Assembly: GCF_007860135.1 (NCBI RefSeq)
Contig: NZ_SJPV01000028.1
Location: 1-32,138, forward strand
Direction: 5' to 3'
Length of the DNA stretch: 32,138 nt
DNA from: Novipirellula artificiosorum
GTDB taxonomy: Bacteria; Planctomycetota; Planctomycetia; Pirellulales; Pirellulaceae
Shown: piece by piece, positions 22,141 to 31,030 of the stretch
Layout: every line of letters starts with the position of its first letter
Position numbering within the stretch: the stretch's first letter is position 1
Notes under the pieces: model-generated
Databases searched by the model: none
What the model was told of the DNA's origin: nothing
Seen by the model: only the letters and a program-made list of their open reading frames with translations
Position numbers and translations under genes: made by a program

Positions 22141-24939
22141 ATGAAGTCTTGCCTGCACCATTACCTTTTCGCACTGCTGGTTGTTACGACTTTGGGTCCG
22201 TTGGCCGCTTGGTCCCAACAACTACGGCTCGACTTGAAACCGGTGATGCTCACGAATGAAGCCGAGGTTGGGGATCCGGCGGGTTTGGTCGATGAACAAC
22301 GAGACATCATCGGTCCGCCGGTGGGGAAGCCGTCACATGCTTGGGAGGTGAATTCAAGATTCTGGAACGAATTTCCCTTCAGCGCGTACCTGGACCTGGG
22401 AACAACCAAGAATCTGTCGAGCCTTTGGCTGTTCGACACCAATGGATCGGGTGACGTCGTGATCAGCGCCGGGGAGCCGGGCAAGTGGCAAGAGGTGGAA
22501 ACCTATGATTGCGGCTCCTATTTGAAGTGGGTGGAGGTCAAACTCGACGTGACAACCCGCTATCTACGAATCACTCGCATCACTCCCGGCGCGAATTTCA
22601 GCGAAATCGCCGTTTACGAATACTCCGACGAAGCCTTTCAGCAGCGGGTCGCTCTCAAGGCCGAAAAAGCAAGACGCGAAGCCGAACGACAGGCCGCACT
22701 GCAACAAGCTCGGGAGGAAGCACTGAAGCGACCGCTGATCGAGATGGCACCCTACGGCATGCTCTCGTTGGTCGATGAAATCGACTGCTCGGCAGCAGGT
22801 GTTCGCGAATCACCCACCGGAGTCAGCAAGGTCGAAACCATCTTGGGCCGTCCGGCTCGCGTCCTACCGCCGACCGCAAGCGAAGCGGCCTATTTCACTT
22901 ACCGCATTGGCAAGATGAAATTGCTGCGTCCGAGTGGCGTCTATGTGTTGGCCGTCGATTACCCTGAAGACGCGCCACGTAGCATGCTGGTGATCAACAC
23001 AGGCAATGAGACGTCTCGTGGTTTTCATACCGGCGAGACACTGGGCGATGCCTTGCACCCCAAGTACGTGAACAACCTCGTCGAATCGATTGACGTACCG
23101 CTCACTGGCGAATGGCAGACTTGGTCGCTGTTGTTCCGCCTACATGATCGGTTCCCTGAAACCGGTCTGCTCCGCGGTGCCGAACCGCGTCCGCTGACGC
23201 CGGAAAACGGCTTCGATGTAACGATCGCTCAATTCTCGGCCGAAAACACCCCCATCAGCCAAGGCGCCGCGGTGGGTCGAATCCGTTTATTCGAGGTAGT
23301 GGATCCGCACAAGCTGACGCAGACCGTGACGCTTCCGCCCGAAGACTTGCCTCGCCGCCATCTGTTCTGGCGGGAAGAGATGGCGGACGGCATTATCGAC
23401 TTCAAAACGCCAGAAGCCGGTTTAGCCAATCCACTGGACTGGTATCGATACAAAGCCGAACTGATGTTGTTCTTGGGTATGAGAACCTACAGCAAGGACC
23501 TGCTTGAATTCGGCGCGTGCCAGCATTGGGACACGGAACCTCATGGTGGCAACGACTGGATGTTCCACGATAGCACCAGCAAACATTTATGGGCCGAGGT
23601 CGTCGAGTTGATGGGCAGTTATGGTTTCGAGATTTTGCCCTACTACGAATATTCGGGTAGCAAAGGTTACAAAGGACTGGGCAACCAGCGACGCGCGCGG
23701 CCGCTAACGCGTGATGATGCCTACACCCATATCAGCTGGGTGGAATCCGCCAATGCCGACCTGACAGATCCGGATACCATCGATGATTTCCAGAAAATGC
23801 TGGACCTGACCGTCCTTCGCTTGCGAAGCAGGGCGAATTTCGCTGGCATTTGGATCCGCAGTCGCGGTCAGATGCCCATCAGCTTTTCAGATAAAGCGCT
23901 ATCGCGATTCTCAAAGGAAGCAGCAGACGATCGTCCAGTCACTCGTGAGACCTTGAAGGTGGATGCTGACCTTTATGGGAAGTACCTGGAGTGGTGGGGA
24001 CGGAAACGGCGTGACTTCTTGATTGCCATGCGAGACTACTTGCAGTCGAACGGTGTTCCCGAGGCTTCGGTCCTATTCACCGGCAGCCCGAGCGAACCTG
24101 GCGTCTCCTTCAACACCTGGGATCCGCTGATGGTGACCGACCAACCAGACCTATGGCAGCCGATTCTGCAACAGCCGCAACATGCCGCAGGCGACCGCGG
24201 TGCGATCACCCCCCTGACCATCCAACAAGTCGTGGACGGCAATCTGTACTTGCAGGCTCTGACCACACCAGGTTTGAATTGGGGCGACTGGGAAGTGCAT
24301 CACTCGCGGCCGGCTGACGACCCACAGCAATACCAGGATGTCCGCGACGTGATGCTGACACACGCCTTCAACCGCAATTATACCGTCGCCTCGCCGCAGA
24401 CCATGCAGGCCTACCGGACACCGAGCGGATTGGCCATGGTCCGCCATTACACGCTGAACGAAAACATGATGTTCGACAAAAAGGACGAAGATAAAATCGG
24501 CTACTTTGTCGTCGATATCGAGCGGGCGGGGCCGTACTGCATGATGGCCGAGGCGCTGGCAGTGGCCAACGGAGATCCGACGATGATCGGCTACTTGGTG
24601 GGCTGCAATTTTGGTCGCGGCTTCCCCCAATATGTGCGCAACTTTAACGCCAACTACTTGGCGCTGCCGGCCTTGCCCAGCCAAGTTCTTGAACACGCCG
24701 CAAGCGATCGCGAAGTGGTCGTACGGAGCATCGTCACGGAAAAGCACGGCATATGGATCGCAGTGGTCAACACTTCGCTCCATGGCAAGCAGGGGGTGAG
24801 CATTGCCCTGCCCAGCGGCCAGGCCACGGATGCCGTTACCGGCGCACCAGTCCCCGTATCGGCAGGCAAAGCGACCCTCGACATGTACCCCTGCCAACTA
24901 CGCACGTTCCGAGTGCGATCGGTGAAAGGAATTCGCTGA
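22141..24939 (+). CDS. Discoidin-like plus putative TIM-barrel glycoside hydrolase of unrecognised family
   Basis: The 932-residue exported protein has a leader of about 25 residues (to AAWSQ). About 60-160 resembles an F5/8-type (discoidin, CBM32-like) domain with SAYLDLGTTKNLSSLWLF and TTRYLRITRI...EIAVYEY strands. A Lys/Glu/Arg-rich coiled coil (about 163-200) leads to a beta-rich domain (200-395). About 400-830 looks like a (beta/alpha)8 barrel: LELMLF-type helix, FGACQHWDTEPHGGNDW, FEILPYYEYSG with E503, HISWVESANAD with E535, FAGIWIRSRG, and NWGDWEV. E503 and E535 are candidate catalytic acids, not proven. A small C-terminal beta domain (IWIAVVNTSLHGKQGVSI...) is typical of glycosidases. 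I cannot assign a CAZy family. Context suggests action on the same glycan as GH16 and GH95. Confidence 0.8.
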   Translation: MKSCLHHYLFALLVVTTLGPLAAWSQQLRLDLKPVMLTNEAEVGDPAGLVDEQRDIIGPPVGKPSHAWEVNSRFWNEFPFSAYLDLGTTKNLSSLWLFDTNGSGDVVISAGEPGKWQEVETYDCGSYLKWVEVKLDVTTRYLRITRITPGANFSEIAVYEYSDEAFQQRVALKAEKARREAERQAALQQAREEALKRPLIEMAPYGMLSLVDEIDCSAAGVRESPTGVSKVETILGRPARVLPPTASEAAYFTYRIGKMKLLRPSGVYVLAVDYPEDAPRSMLVINTGNETSRGFHTGETLGDALHPKYVNNLVESIDVPLTGEWQTWSLLFRLHDRFPETGLLRGAEPRPLTPENGFDVTIAQFSAENTPISQGAAVGRIRLFEVVDPHKLTQTVTLPPEDLPRRHLFWREEMADGIIDFKTPEAGLANPLDWYRYKAELMLFLGMRTYSKDLLEFGACQHWDTEPHGGNDWMFHDSTSKHLWAEVVELMGSYGFEILPYYEYSGSKGYKGLGNQRRARPLTRDDAYTHISWVESANADLTDPDTIDDFQKMLDLTVLRLRSRANFAGIWIRSRGQMPISFSDKALSRFSKEAADDRPVTRETLKVDADLYGKYLEWWGRKRRDFLIAMRDYLQSNGVPEASVLFTGSPSEPGVSFNTWDPLMVTDQPDLWQPILQQPQHAAGDRGAITPLTIQQVVDGNLYLQALTTPGLNWGDWEVHHSRPADDPQQYQDVRDVMLTHAFNRNYTVASPQTMQAYRTPSGLAMVRHYTLNENMMFDKKDEDKIGYFVVDIERAGPYCMMAEALAVANGDPTMIGYLVGCNFGRGFPQYVRNFNANYLALPALPSQVLEHAASDREVVVRSIVTEKHGIWIAVVNTSLHGKQGVSIALPSGQATDAVTGAPVPVSAGKATLDMYPCQLRTFRVRSVKGIR

Positions 24940-24970
24940 GACGTCGTCAAGCATGCCCCGTGGCAATTTC

Positions 24971-25393
24971 CTACAAGGCATCCGTCCCCTCTTTCGATGC
25001 CACGATCAACGGGACGCTACCGGCACGCGCTCGCATCCAATTCATCGCGTTGAGCACCGGGCGGCGGGAGATGAGCCGTTGTTCGATTTTGTATTTCCCT
25101 GGAAAATTCAAGAGCGAGAGACCTATCAAAATGCTCAGAAGCCCCTGCCCAGGCAACAGCAACATGGCAATGCCTATCATGACAAGTACCGCTCCAGCGG
25201 AATTCTTGGTGAGACGCCAGGCAAAGTAAGCAATTGGCGAGACGTTCTCAGGTCGGGTGCAATGCCGATGCCGGTACGCAAAGTAATCGGCTGGTAAACG
25301 CACAATGATCGCCGGCACCGCCAGTAGCGAGGCGAAAAACATTGCCACCGATCCGGCGATGAGCCACCACATCAAAGTCTCATTGATGAACAA
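24971..25393 (-). CDS. PGPGW-family transmembrane protein with probable TTG start
   Basis: The 140-residue product has a first membrane segment (about 8-33, WWLIAGSVAMFFASLLAVPA) and a second hydrophobic region (about 64-95) carrying the LLLPGQGLLSILIGLSLLNF signature, followed by a basic, cytoplasmic-looking tail (KYKIEQRLISRRPVLNAMNW). This matches the short putative transmembrane PGPGW family of unknown function. TTG at 25393 is preferred because AAAGGAT lies 7 nt upstream; an ATG at 25372 and a GTG at 25438 are alternatives without such a site. It converges with the 932-residue gene with only 31 bp between stops, and appears unrelated to glycan degradation. Confidence 0.78.
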   Translation of the reverse strand: MFINETLMWWLIAGSVAMFFASLLAVPAIIVRLPADYFAYRHRHCTRPENVSPIAYFAWRLTKNSAGAVLVMIGIAMLLLPGQGLLSILIGLSLLNFPGKYKIEQRLISRRPVLNAMNWMRARAGSVPLIVASKEGTDAL

Positions 25394-25401
25394 GCCCGTT
25401 A

Positions 25402-25408
25402 TCCTTTG
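25402..25408 (-). promoter_or_regulatory. Ribosome binding site supporting the TTG start at 25393
   Basis: On the minus strand AAAGGAT occupies 25408-25402, placing AGGA eight nucleotides before TTG 25393. Neither the GTG at 25438 nor the ATG at 25372 has an equivalent purine-rich site, so this decides the start. Confidence 0.55.
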
Positions 25409-25515
25409 AAGACACAAATATCCACTATTCGCAACCACCGCGTCAATCTTGGCAGCAACGTTCGATCATCGCAGCAGGTGTCAGGACTTCCGATCGAACT
25501 TTTTCCGTGCCTGCA

Positions 25516-25544
25516 TTGTTTCGATCGAATCCGTCAGCGATAAT
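25516..25544 (+). promoter_or_regulatory. Putative sigma70-type promoter for the sulfatase at 25688
   Basis: TTGTTT (25516-25521) and GATAAT (25539-25544) are separated by exactly 17 bp. The -10 matches the consensus at five of six positions, the -35 at three. Transcription would start near 25551, so the C tract would be in the transcript. The rest of the gap, 25394-25515, shows no other feature. Confidence 0.45.
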
Positions 25545-25610
25545 CGGCTGTCGAGAGTCGCGCGGAAGGTTCGCAGAGAGCCTTAACAATGGCGACGGCT
25601 CACCCCCCCA

Positions 25611-25626
25611 CCCCCCCCCCCCCCCC
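25611..25626 (+). repeat. Homopolymeric tract of 16 C residues upstream of, or inside, a sulfatase 5' end
   Basis: Sixteen uninterrupted C residues follow a seven-C run and one A (25603-25610). The reading frame of the sulfatase at 25688 stays open back through the tract to an ATG at 25589, where the run would encode Pro residues. Tracts of this length slip readily during replication and are also prone to sequencing error. Confidence 0.85.
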
Positions 25627-25687
25627 GCAGTCGTCTCGCTCCTCGCTCTACGAAAGGAACAGAAAGTACGTGAATACCCTGCCTGAA

Positions 25688-27649
25688 ATGAGACGTCCCC
25701 CTCGGATCACGTCGTCCATGCGACTGGTGATTTTCATCGGTGTGATTTCGACCGGAATCCTGCCCACTTTGGTGCAGGCTGAATCGAAGCCCAACGTCGT
25801 ATTCATTCTTGCCGATGATCTTGGCTGGAGCGATACGACGCTGTTCGGTACGACATCGTTCTATAAGACGCCGAACATCGAACGATTGGCTGCTCGGGGC
25901 GTGACCTTCACGCGAGCCTATTCGGCCAGTCCGTTGTGCTCGCCGACAAGAGCGAGCGTGCTGACGGGGCTCAGCCCTGCACGACATGGAATCACTTCGC
26001 CGAACTGTCACCTACCGAAAGTGACTCTGACAGCCACCACAACCAAGACGGCTGCGGCGAATCAGAAATGCACGATTCCGAATTCGGTGTCTCGGTTGAA
26101 AACCGACTACTACACCCTAGCTGAAATGTTCAAAGACAACGGCTATGCGACGGGACACTTTGGAAAGTGGCATCTGGGACCGGAACCGTACTCACCATTG
26201 GAACACGGTTTTGACGTGGACGTTCCTCACCACCCAGGTCCGGGACCGGCGGGAAGCTACGTGGCGCCGTGGAAGTTCAAGGATTTCGACCACGATCCCG
26301 ATATCCCTGACGAACACATTGAAGATCGCATGGCGAAAGAAGCCGTCGCGTTCATGGAACAGAACAAAGACAAACCGTTCTTCCTGAACTACTGGATGTT
26401 CAGCGTTCACGCTCCCTTTGATGCCAAACGCGGTTTGATCGAAAAGTATCGAAAGCAGGTTGATGCGAACAATCCGCAGCGTAGCCCAACGTACGCCGCG
26501 ATGATCGAAAGCATGGACGACGCGATCGGAGCGCTCCTCGACACACTCGAGCGGCTTGGCGTCGCAGACAACACGATCATTGTTTTCGCCTCGGACAACG
26601 GCGGCAACATGTACAACGAAGTCGATGGGACGTCGGCGACCAGTAACGCTCCGCTCCGCGGCGGCAAGGCGACGATGTACGAAGGCGGAACTCGCGGGCC
26701 AGCGATCGTGATACAACCGGGCGAGGTCGAAGCGGGGGCACGTAGTGATGAGGTCATTCAAAGCTGTGACTTCTACCCGACGTTGCTTGAACTGCTGGCG
26801 ATCCAACCTCAACCTGGGCAATCATTCGATGGCATAAGCATCGTTCCGGCGTTGCATGGAAAAAAACTCGACCGAGAAGCCATCTTCACGTACTTCCCCC
26901 ATTCACCAGGAATTCCGGAATGGCTACCACCCTCGGTGAGTGTGCATCAAGGCGATTGGAAGCTGATCCGCATCTTCCACAACGGCGAACGCGGCAGCCA
27001 CCGCTACAAACTCTTCAATCTGAAGAACGATTTGGGCGAGCAAAAAGACCTCGCTTCTGAGTTCCCAGAACGAGTCGATCAGTTGGACGCTCTGATTGAG
27101 AAGTTTCTCATCGAAACCGATGCCGTATGCCCGCTTCCCAATCCAAATTTCGATGTCACAAAGTACCGTCCGGAACTTGAGGGCAAAGCAGCACTCAAGG
27201 GAGGTGCCGACGCACCAAAGAAGACGCCGACGAAACCAGCAAAGCGAGTCGCTGGTTGGCAGCCCGCAGGCAACGCCTCGGTGGTGGTCAAAGATGGCAA
27301 GTTGAACGTCACCAGTGACGGCGGCGATCCTCACTTGAGCTACCCGTTGCCGAAACCGGTTGCGGAGCCATCGCTCATCCTAACCTTCACGATGACCTCC
27401 AACTCTCAAGGCAACGGGCAGGTCTTTTGGCACGAGCAAGGCGTCTCACCGGCGTACTTTCGTGATCGAAGCACATCGTTTGAAGTTCAACACGATGGAA
27501 AAGCTCATGAATACGCCGTTGAATTGACAACCCGAAATCCCATTGAGGGTGTACGCATCGATCCGTCGACAGCCTCAGGAGACATTCAAATCTCTAACAT
27601 CAGCCTGTCAACAAGCGACGGACGTGAGCTCTACCGGTGGGAACTCTGA
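25688..27649 (+). CDS. Secreted type I sulfatase with C-terminal beta domain
   Basis: The 653-residue product has a leader (about 1-31, ending PTLVQA), D43-D44 in ILADDLGWSD, the canonical formylglycine motif C84-S-P-T-R88 followed by ASVLTG, GKWHLGPEPYSP, a SVHAPF histidine block and ASDNGGNMY. After the sulfatase fold (to about 510) a Lys/Pro-rich linker (APKKTPTKPAKR) leads to a roughly 110-residue beta domain (WQPAGNASVVVKDGKL to LYRWEL), possibly glycan-binding. The start is uncertain: ATG 25688 lacks a ribosome binding site, GTG 25670 lies 11 nt after AAAGGA, and ATG 25718 and ATG 25589 are also in frame; the last would place the 16-C tract within the coding sequence. Confidence 0.92.
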   Translation: MRRPPRITSSMRLVIFIGVISTGILPTLVQAESKPNVVFILADDLGWSDTTLFGTTSFYKTPNIERLAARGVTFTRAYSASPLCSPTRASVLTGLSPARHGITSPNCHLPKVTLTATTTKTAAANQKCTIPNSVSRLKTDYYTLAEMFKDNGYATGHFGKWHLGPEPYSPLEHGFDVDVPHHPGPGPAGSYVAPWKFKDFDHDPDIPDEHIEDRMAKEAVAFMEQNKDKPFFLNYWMFSVHAPFDAKRGLIEKYRKQVDANNPQRSPTYAAMIESMDDAIGALLDTLERLGVADNTIIVFASDNGGNMYNEVDGTSATSNAPLRGGKATMYEGGTRGPAIVIQPGEVEAGARSDEVIQSCDFYPTLLELLAIQPQPGQSFDGISIVPALHGKKLDREAIFTYFPHSPGIPEWLPPSVSVHQGDWKLIRIFHNGERGSHRYKLFNLKNDLGEQKDLASEFPERVDQLDALIEKFLIETDAVCPLPNPNFDVTKYRPELEGKAALKGGADAPKKTPTKPAKRVAGWQPAGNASVVVKDGKLNVTSDGGDPHLSYPLPKPVAEPSLILTFTMTSNSQGNGQVFWHEQGVSPAYFRDRSTSFEVQHDGKAHEYAVELTTRNPIEGVRIDPSTASGDIQISNISLSTSDGRELYRWEL

Positions 27650-27738
27650 ATTAACGTGGTGTCTGGCATCAGGGGCTTTTGCCAGTGACATTCACCTGTC
27701 CAGTTGGTCAAAACGAAACTCTCACCCCAGTCTTCACA

Positions 27739-29151
27739 ATGAACCGATTTTTCATATTACTGTTTTGCGTCAGCGTAGCGTTTGCGTCGTCCCTCGATGC
27801 TGAACAGCCTAATGTGTTGTTGATTTCCGTTGACGACCTCAATGACTGGGTTGGCTGTCTTGGCGGGCATCCACAATCCATGACGCCCAACGTCGATCGT
27901 CTCGCCAACATGGGAACGCTGTTTGCCAATGCCCATTGTCAGTCACCCGTCTGCAATCCGTCGCGTGCCAGCATGATGACGGGGCGTTATCCTCATTCGT
28001 CCGGAATCTATTTCCTTTCGCCCGACTTGAAGCAAGCACCCGCTCTCGAAGGTGTCAGGACGATGCCGGAAGTTTTTGCTTTGGCCGGTTACAAGACGAT
28101 GGCGACCGGAAAACTCTTTCACACCGGTGACAAACGCTTTTTCCAAGAGTACCAACCCTCCGGAGGATTTGGGCCACGCCCGGAAAAAAAGATCTCGCAG
28201 CCGCACGGGCATCCGCTTTGGGATTGGGGCGTCTATCCCGAAGACGAAGACTTGATGCCAGACATGAAAGCCGCCAAGTGGGCCGTCAATCAATTGGAAA
28301 AGAAGCACGACCAACCCTTTTTCATGGGGGTGGGCTTCTATCGTCCTCACGTTCCCATGTACGCGCCTCAAAAATGGTTCGACATGCATCCGCGAACAGA
28401 GGTCAAATTACCACGGGTCAAAGAGGACGATCGTAATGACCTGAGCCAGTACGCGATCGACTTGACTAATCTCGAGCATGTATCGCCGACGCACCAGTGG
28501 GTTACCGAGGCGGGACAGTGGGAGCATGCCGTGCAGTCGTATTTGGCTTGCGTCAGCTTTGCGGATCATTGCCTGGGAATCGTGTTGGATGCGCTCGAGT
28601 CAAGCGAATATTCCGACAACACCATCGTCGTACTGTTCTCCGACCATGGCTTTCATCTGGGCGAAAAACAGCGTTGGGCCAAGCGGTCGCTATGGGAAGA
28701 CGGAACGCGGGTCCCGATCGTCATATCTGCGCCGGGATTCAAAACGCAACAGCGAACGGGCCAACCTGCTGAACTGTTAGATATCTTCCCAACCCTTTTG
28801 GAACTCGCAGGGTTACCCGCGGACGCCGACCAAGAAGGGCAGAGTCTCGTTCCCTTGATGAAGAATCCCAATGGAGAGTGGAGTCACCCCGCGATCACCA
28901 GCTTTGGCCTTGGCAATTTCGCGATTCGATCTTCTCAGTACCGTTTCATTCAGTACCACGACGGTTCGCAGGAACTCTATGACCTGACCAGCGATCCTCA
29001 TGAGTGGACGAATCTTGCGTCCAACCCAGAGTATCAGCAGATCATCGCCCAGCACGCCGCGTATCTGCCAGAAGATCAACATCCCGTCTTGCCCGGCAAC
29101 TCGACTGGCCACCAGGCCTACGCCGCAGCCAACGCCAAGATTGCGCAGTAG
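27739..29151 (+). CDS. Secreted type I sulfatase, iduronate-2-sulfatase-like (S1_7-type)
   Basis: The 470-residue product has a leader (1-21, ending SSLDA), D32-D33 in ISVDDLND, the motif C72-N-P-S-R76 followed by ASMMTG, the GKLFHTGD lysine/histidine block, a YRPHVP histidine block and FSDHGFHLGEKQ. The DDLND opening and SDHG...GEKQRWAK segment place it with the two iduronate-type sulfatases at 3217 and 5629, though it is more distant from them than they are from each other. ATG 27739 begins the leader; no strong ribosome binding site is seen. It starts 89 bp after the previous sulfatase and 63 bp before the next, suggesting one transcript of three sulfatases. Confidence 0.93.
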   Translation: MNRFFILLFCVSVAFASSLDAEQPNVLLISVDDLNDWVGCLGGHPQSMTPNVDRLANMGTLFANAHCQSPVCNPSRASMMTGRYPHSSGIYFLSPDLKQAPALEGVRTMPEVFALAGYKTMATGKLFHTGDKRFFQEYQPSGGFGPRPEKKISQPHGHPLWDWGVYPEDEDLMPDMKAAKWAVNQLEKKHDQPFFMGVGFYRPHVPMYAPQKWFDMHPRTEVKLPRVKEDDRNDLSQYAIDLTNLEHVSPTHQWVTEAGQWEHAVQSYLACVSFADHCLGIVLDALESSEYSDNTIVVLFSDHGFHLGEKQRWAKRSLWEDGTRVPIVISAPGFKTQQRTGQPAELLDIFPTLLELAGLPADADQEGQSLVPLMKNPNGEWSHPAITSFGLGNFAIRSSQYRFIQYHDGSQELYDLTSDPHEWTNLASNPEYQQIIAQHAAYLPEDQHPVLPGNSTGHQAYAAANAKIAQ

Positions 29152-29214
29152 AACCCATCCAATAGACGCTGGCATCGCCACATTCTCTCGATCAATCGAA
29201 ATAGGAAACCACGA

Positions 29215-30969
29215 ATGACCACTCTGCTGCGCTCGCTTTTCCTTGTATTCGTTTGTGCGTCCATCGTGAGTGCGGATGATCACCCGAAGCCGAACGTGAT
29301 TGTGATCCTCGCGGATGATCTTGGGATCGTTGACATGAATGCCTACGCGACGAAGTTTACAGGGACGAAACCGTCGCAGATGTACTATGAGACGCCAAAC
29401 CTAGATCGACTGGCGAAGGAAGGCTTGGCCTTTTCGCAAGCCTACGCTTGCCACCTCTGCTCGCCTGCACGCGCAAGTCTTCTAACGGGCAAGTACGCTG
29501 CACGCACGGGATTCACGACGGCGGTCGGGGGCAACGTGCGAACCTTTTACAATCAAGCGATCAAGCCACCACAAGACTACGTCGCCCAGGACGCGCTGGT
29601 TTGGCAAGACAAAATCGACATCCAACAAGCGCTGCTCAACGGCACCACCCGTGATGCGTTGGCGTCGGGCCAGCCGTCCGATAATGGGCAAAACGAAACG
29701 ACGCTCGCGGAAGCCATGCCCGAGCATGACGCAGCCTTCATTGGCAAGTGGCATCTGGGTGGTCATGGATCGCAAGGTTGGCAACCAGCCGACCAAGGCT
29801 TCGAGGAAATCTCGTACTTCGACGAAGGTGGATCGCCGTACTTCAATTGGCGAGGTCTATGGGACAGCGGCGAAAAGCTATTCCCCAAAACACCCCAACC
29901 GAAACTGCTGCGTGGGAAATCGGGGGGAAACCGAGGGCAGGAATACCTCACCGATGAACTGACCGAACACGCGATTGACTTCTTGCGCCGACGGGCCGAT
30001 TCCGAGACATCCCAGAACAAACCGTTCTTCCTGCACTTCTGTCACTTTGCGGTCCACACGCCGTTCCAAGGACCCACCGACGATGTGGCGTACTTTGAAC
30101 AGAAATCGACGCGGGGTTGGAACGGACATGACAATGCCATTTATGCAGCGATGCTGAAACGGTTGGATGTTTCGGTCGGTCGGATTCTTGATACGCTTGA
30201 AGAAACTGGCCTTGATGAAAACACACTGGTCGTCTTCATGAGTGACAACGGAGGCGTGACTTACACCGACCCGGTCGCGACCAACAATGCACCGTTCAAA
30301 GGAGGCAAGGCTCTGCATTTTGAAGGTGGTATTCGCGTGCCGCTGGTGATTCGTTGGAAGGGCCGTGTCGCGGGAGATCGCTGGAGCAACGTGCCGGTCG
30401 ACTGCAACGATATTTTCCCGACGGTTTTAGACTTAACTGGCTACGACCTAGCCGACCACATCAAGCCGGGCGGGATCGACGGACGCAGTTTGGCTCCGCT
30501 GTTGGACGACCCAACGAATGCGAAAAGCGACTACGCGCGGGACACGTTCTTCTGGCATTACCCACTAAATGTGATTGTCAAGAATCCCGAAGATGGATTG
30601 CCATCGGCTCCTTCATCCGCGGTGCGAAAAGGAGATTGGAAATTGATCTTTGATTGGTCGGGTGCGCTGCGACTCTACAACATCGCGGAGGATCCATTCG
30701 AAAAGAACGAATTATCGGCGGCGATGCCCGAGAAGGCCCACTCGCTATTCATTCAACTGAATGATTGGATGGATAAAAGTGTCGAGGTCAAATACACACC
30801 AGCAATCAATCCCGACTACGATCCCTCCGAAGAGTCTCGCAAGCGACCCTTCGTTGACCTGCGCCGAAAATACTTAGGCGCGGACCGAGCGATTCGGACG
30901 GTCGAACACGACCCTAGGTTTACGCTGATTCCCGCTGGCGTCCAACCTCACGTCAACACCTCGAAATAG
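29215..30969 (+). CDS. Secreted type I sulfatase with an extended insertion
   Basis: The 584-residue product has a leader (1-20, ending ASIVSA), D34-D35 in ILADDLGIVD, the canonical formylglycine motif C82-S-P-A-R86 followed by ASLLTG, the K178-W-H180 pair in IGKWHLGGHG, a FAVHTPF histidine block and MSDNGGVTY metal residues. The distance from Cys82 to Lys178 is long, due to an inserted segment around 100-165 (NVRTFYNQAIKPPQDYVAQD onwards) that is probably near the substrate pocket. It resembles arylsulfatase-type S1 enzymes of marine bacteria. AGGAAA precedes ATG 29215. Third of three tandem sulfatases; the decayed glycosidase follows 61 bp later. Confidence 0.93.
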   Translation: MTTLLRSLFLVFVCASIVSADDHPKPNVIVILADDLGIVDMNAYATKFTGTKPSQMYYETPNLDRLAKEGLAFSQAYACHLCSPARASLLTGKYAARTGFTTAVGGNVRTFYNQAIKPPQDYVAQDALVWQDKIDIQQALLNGTTRDALASGQPSDNGQNETTLAEAMPEHDAAFIGKWHLGGHGSQGWQPADQGFEEISYFDEGGSPYFNWRGLWDSGEKLFPKTPQPKLLRGKSGGNRGQEYLTDELTEHAIDFLRRRADSETSQNKPFFLHFCHFAVHTPFQGPTDDVAYFEQKSTRGWNGHDNAIYAAMLKRLDVSVGRILDTLEETGLDENTLVVFMSDNGGVTYTDPVATNNAPFKGGKALHFEGGIRVPLVIRWKGRVAGDRWSNVPVDCNDIFPTVLDLTGYDLADHIKPGGIDGRSLAPLLDDPTNAKSDYARDTFFWHYPLNVIVKNPEDGLPSAPSSAVRKGDWKLIFDWSGALRLYNIAEDPFEKNELSAAMPEKAHSLFIQLNDWMDKSVEVKYTPAINPDYDPSEESRKRPFVDLRRKYLGADRAIRTVEHDPRFTLIPAGVQPHVNTSK

Positions 30970-31030
30970 CATCCAAAAAGCTGGGTGAGGTTTACGCAGT
31001 CTGTTTCCCTGCTTTTTCCAGCCAGAGTCC

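Noticed and set aside
24151..24897. 248-codon minus-strand frame
   Set aside because: Antisense to the 932-residue protein, with no start signal or recognisable motif.
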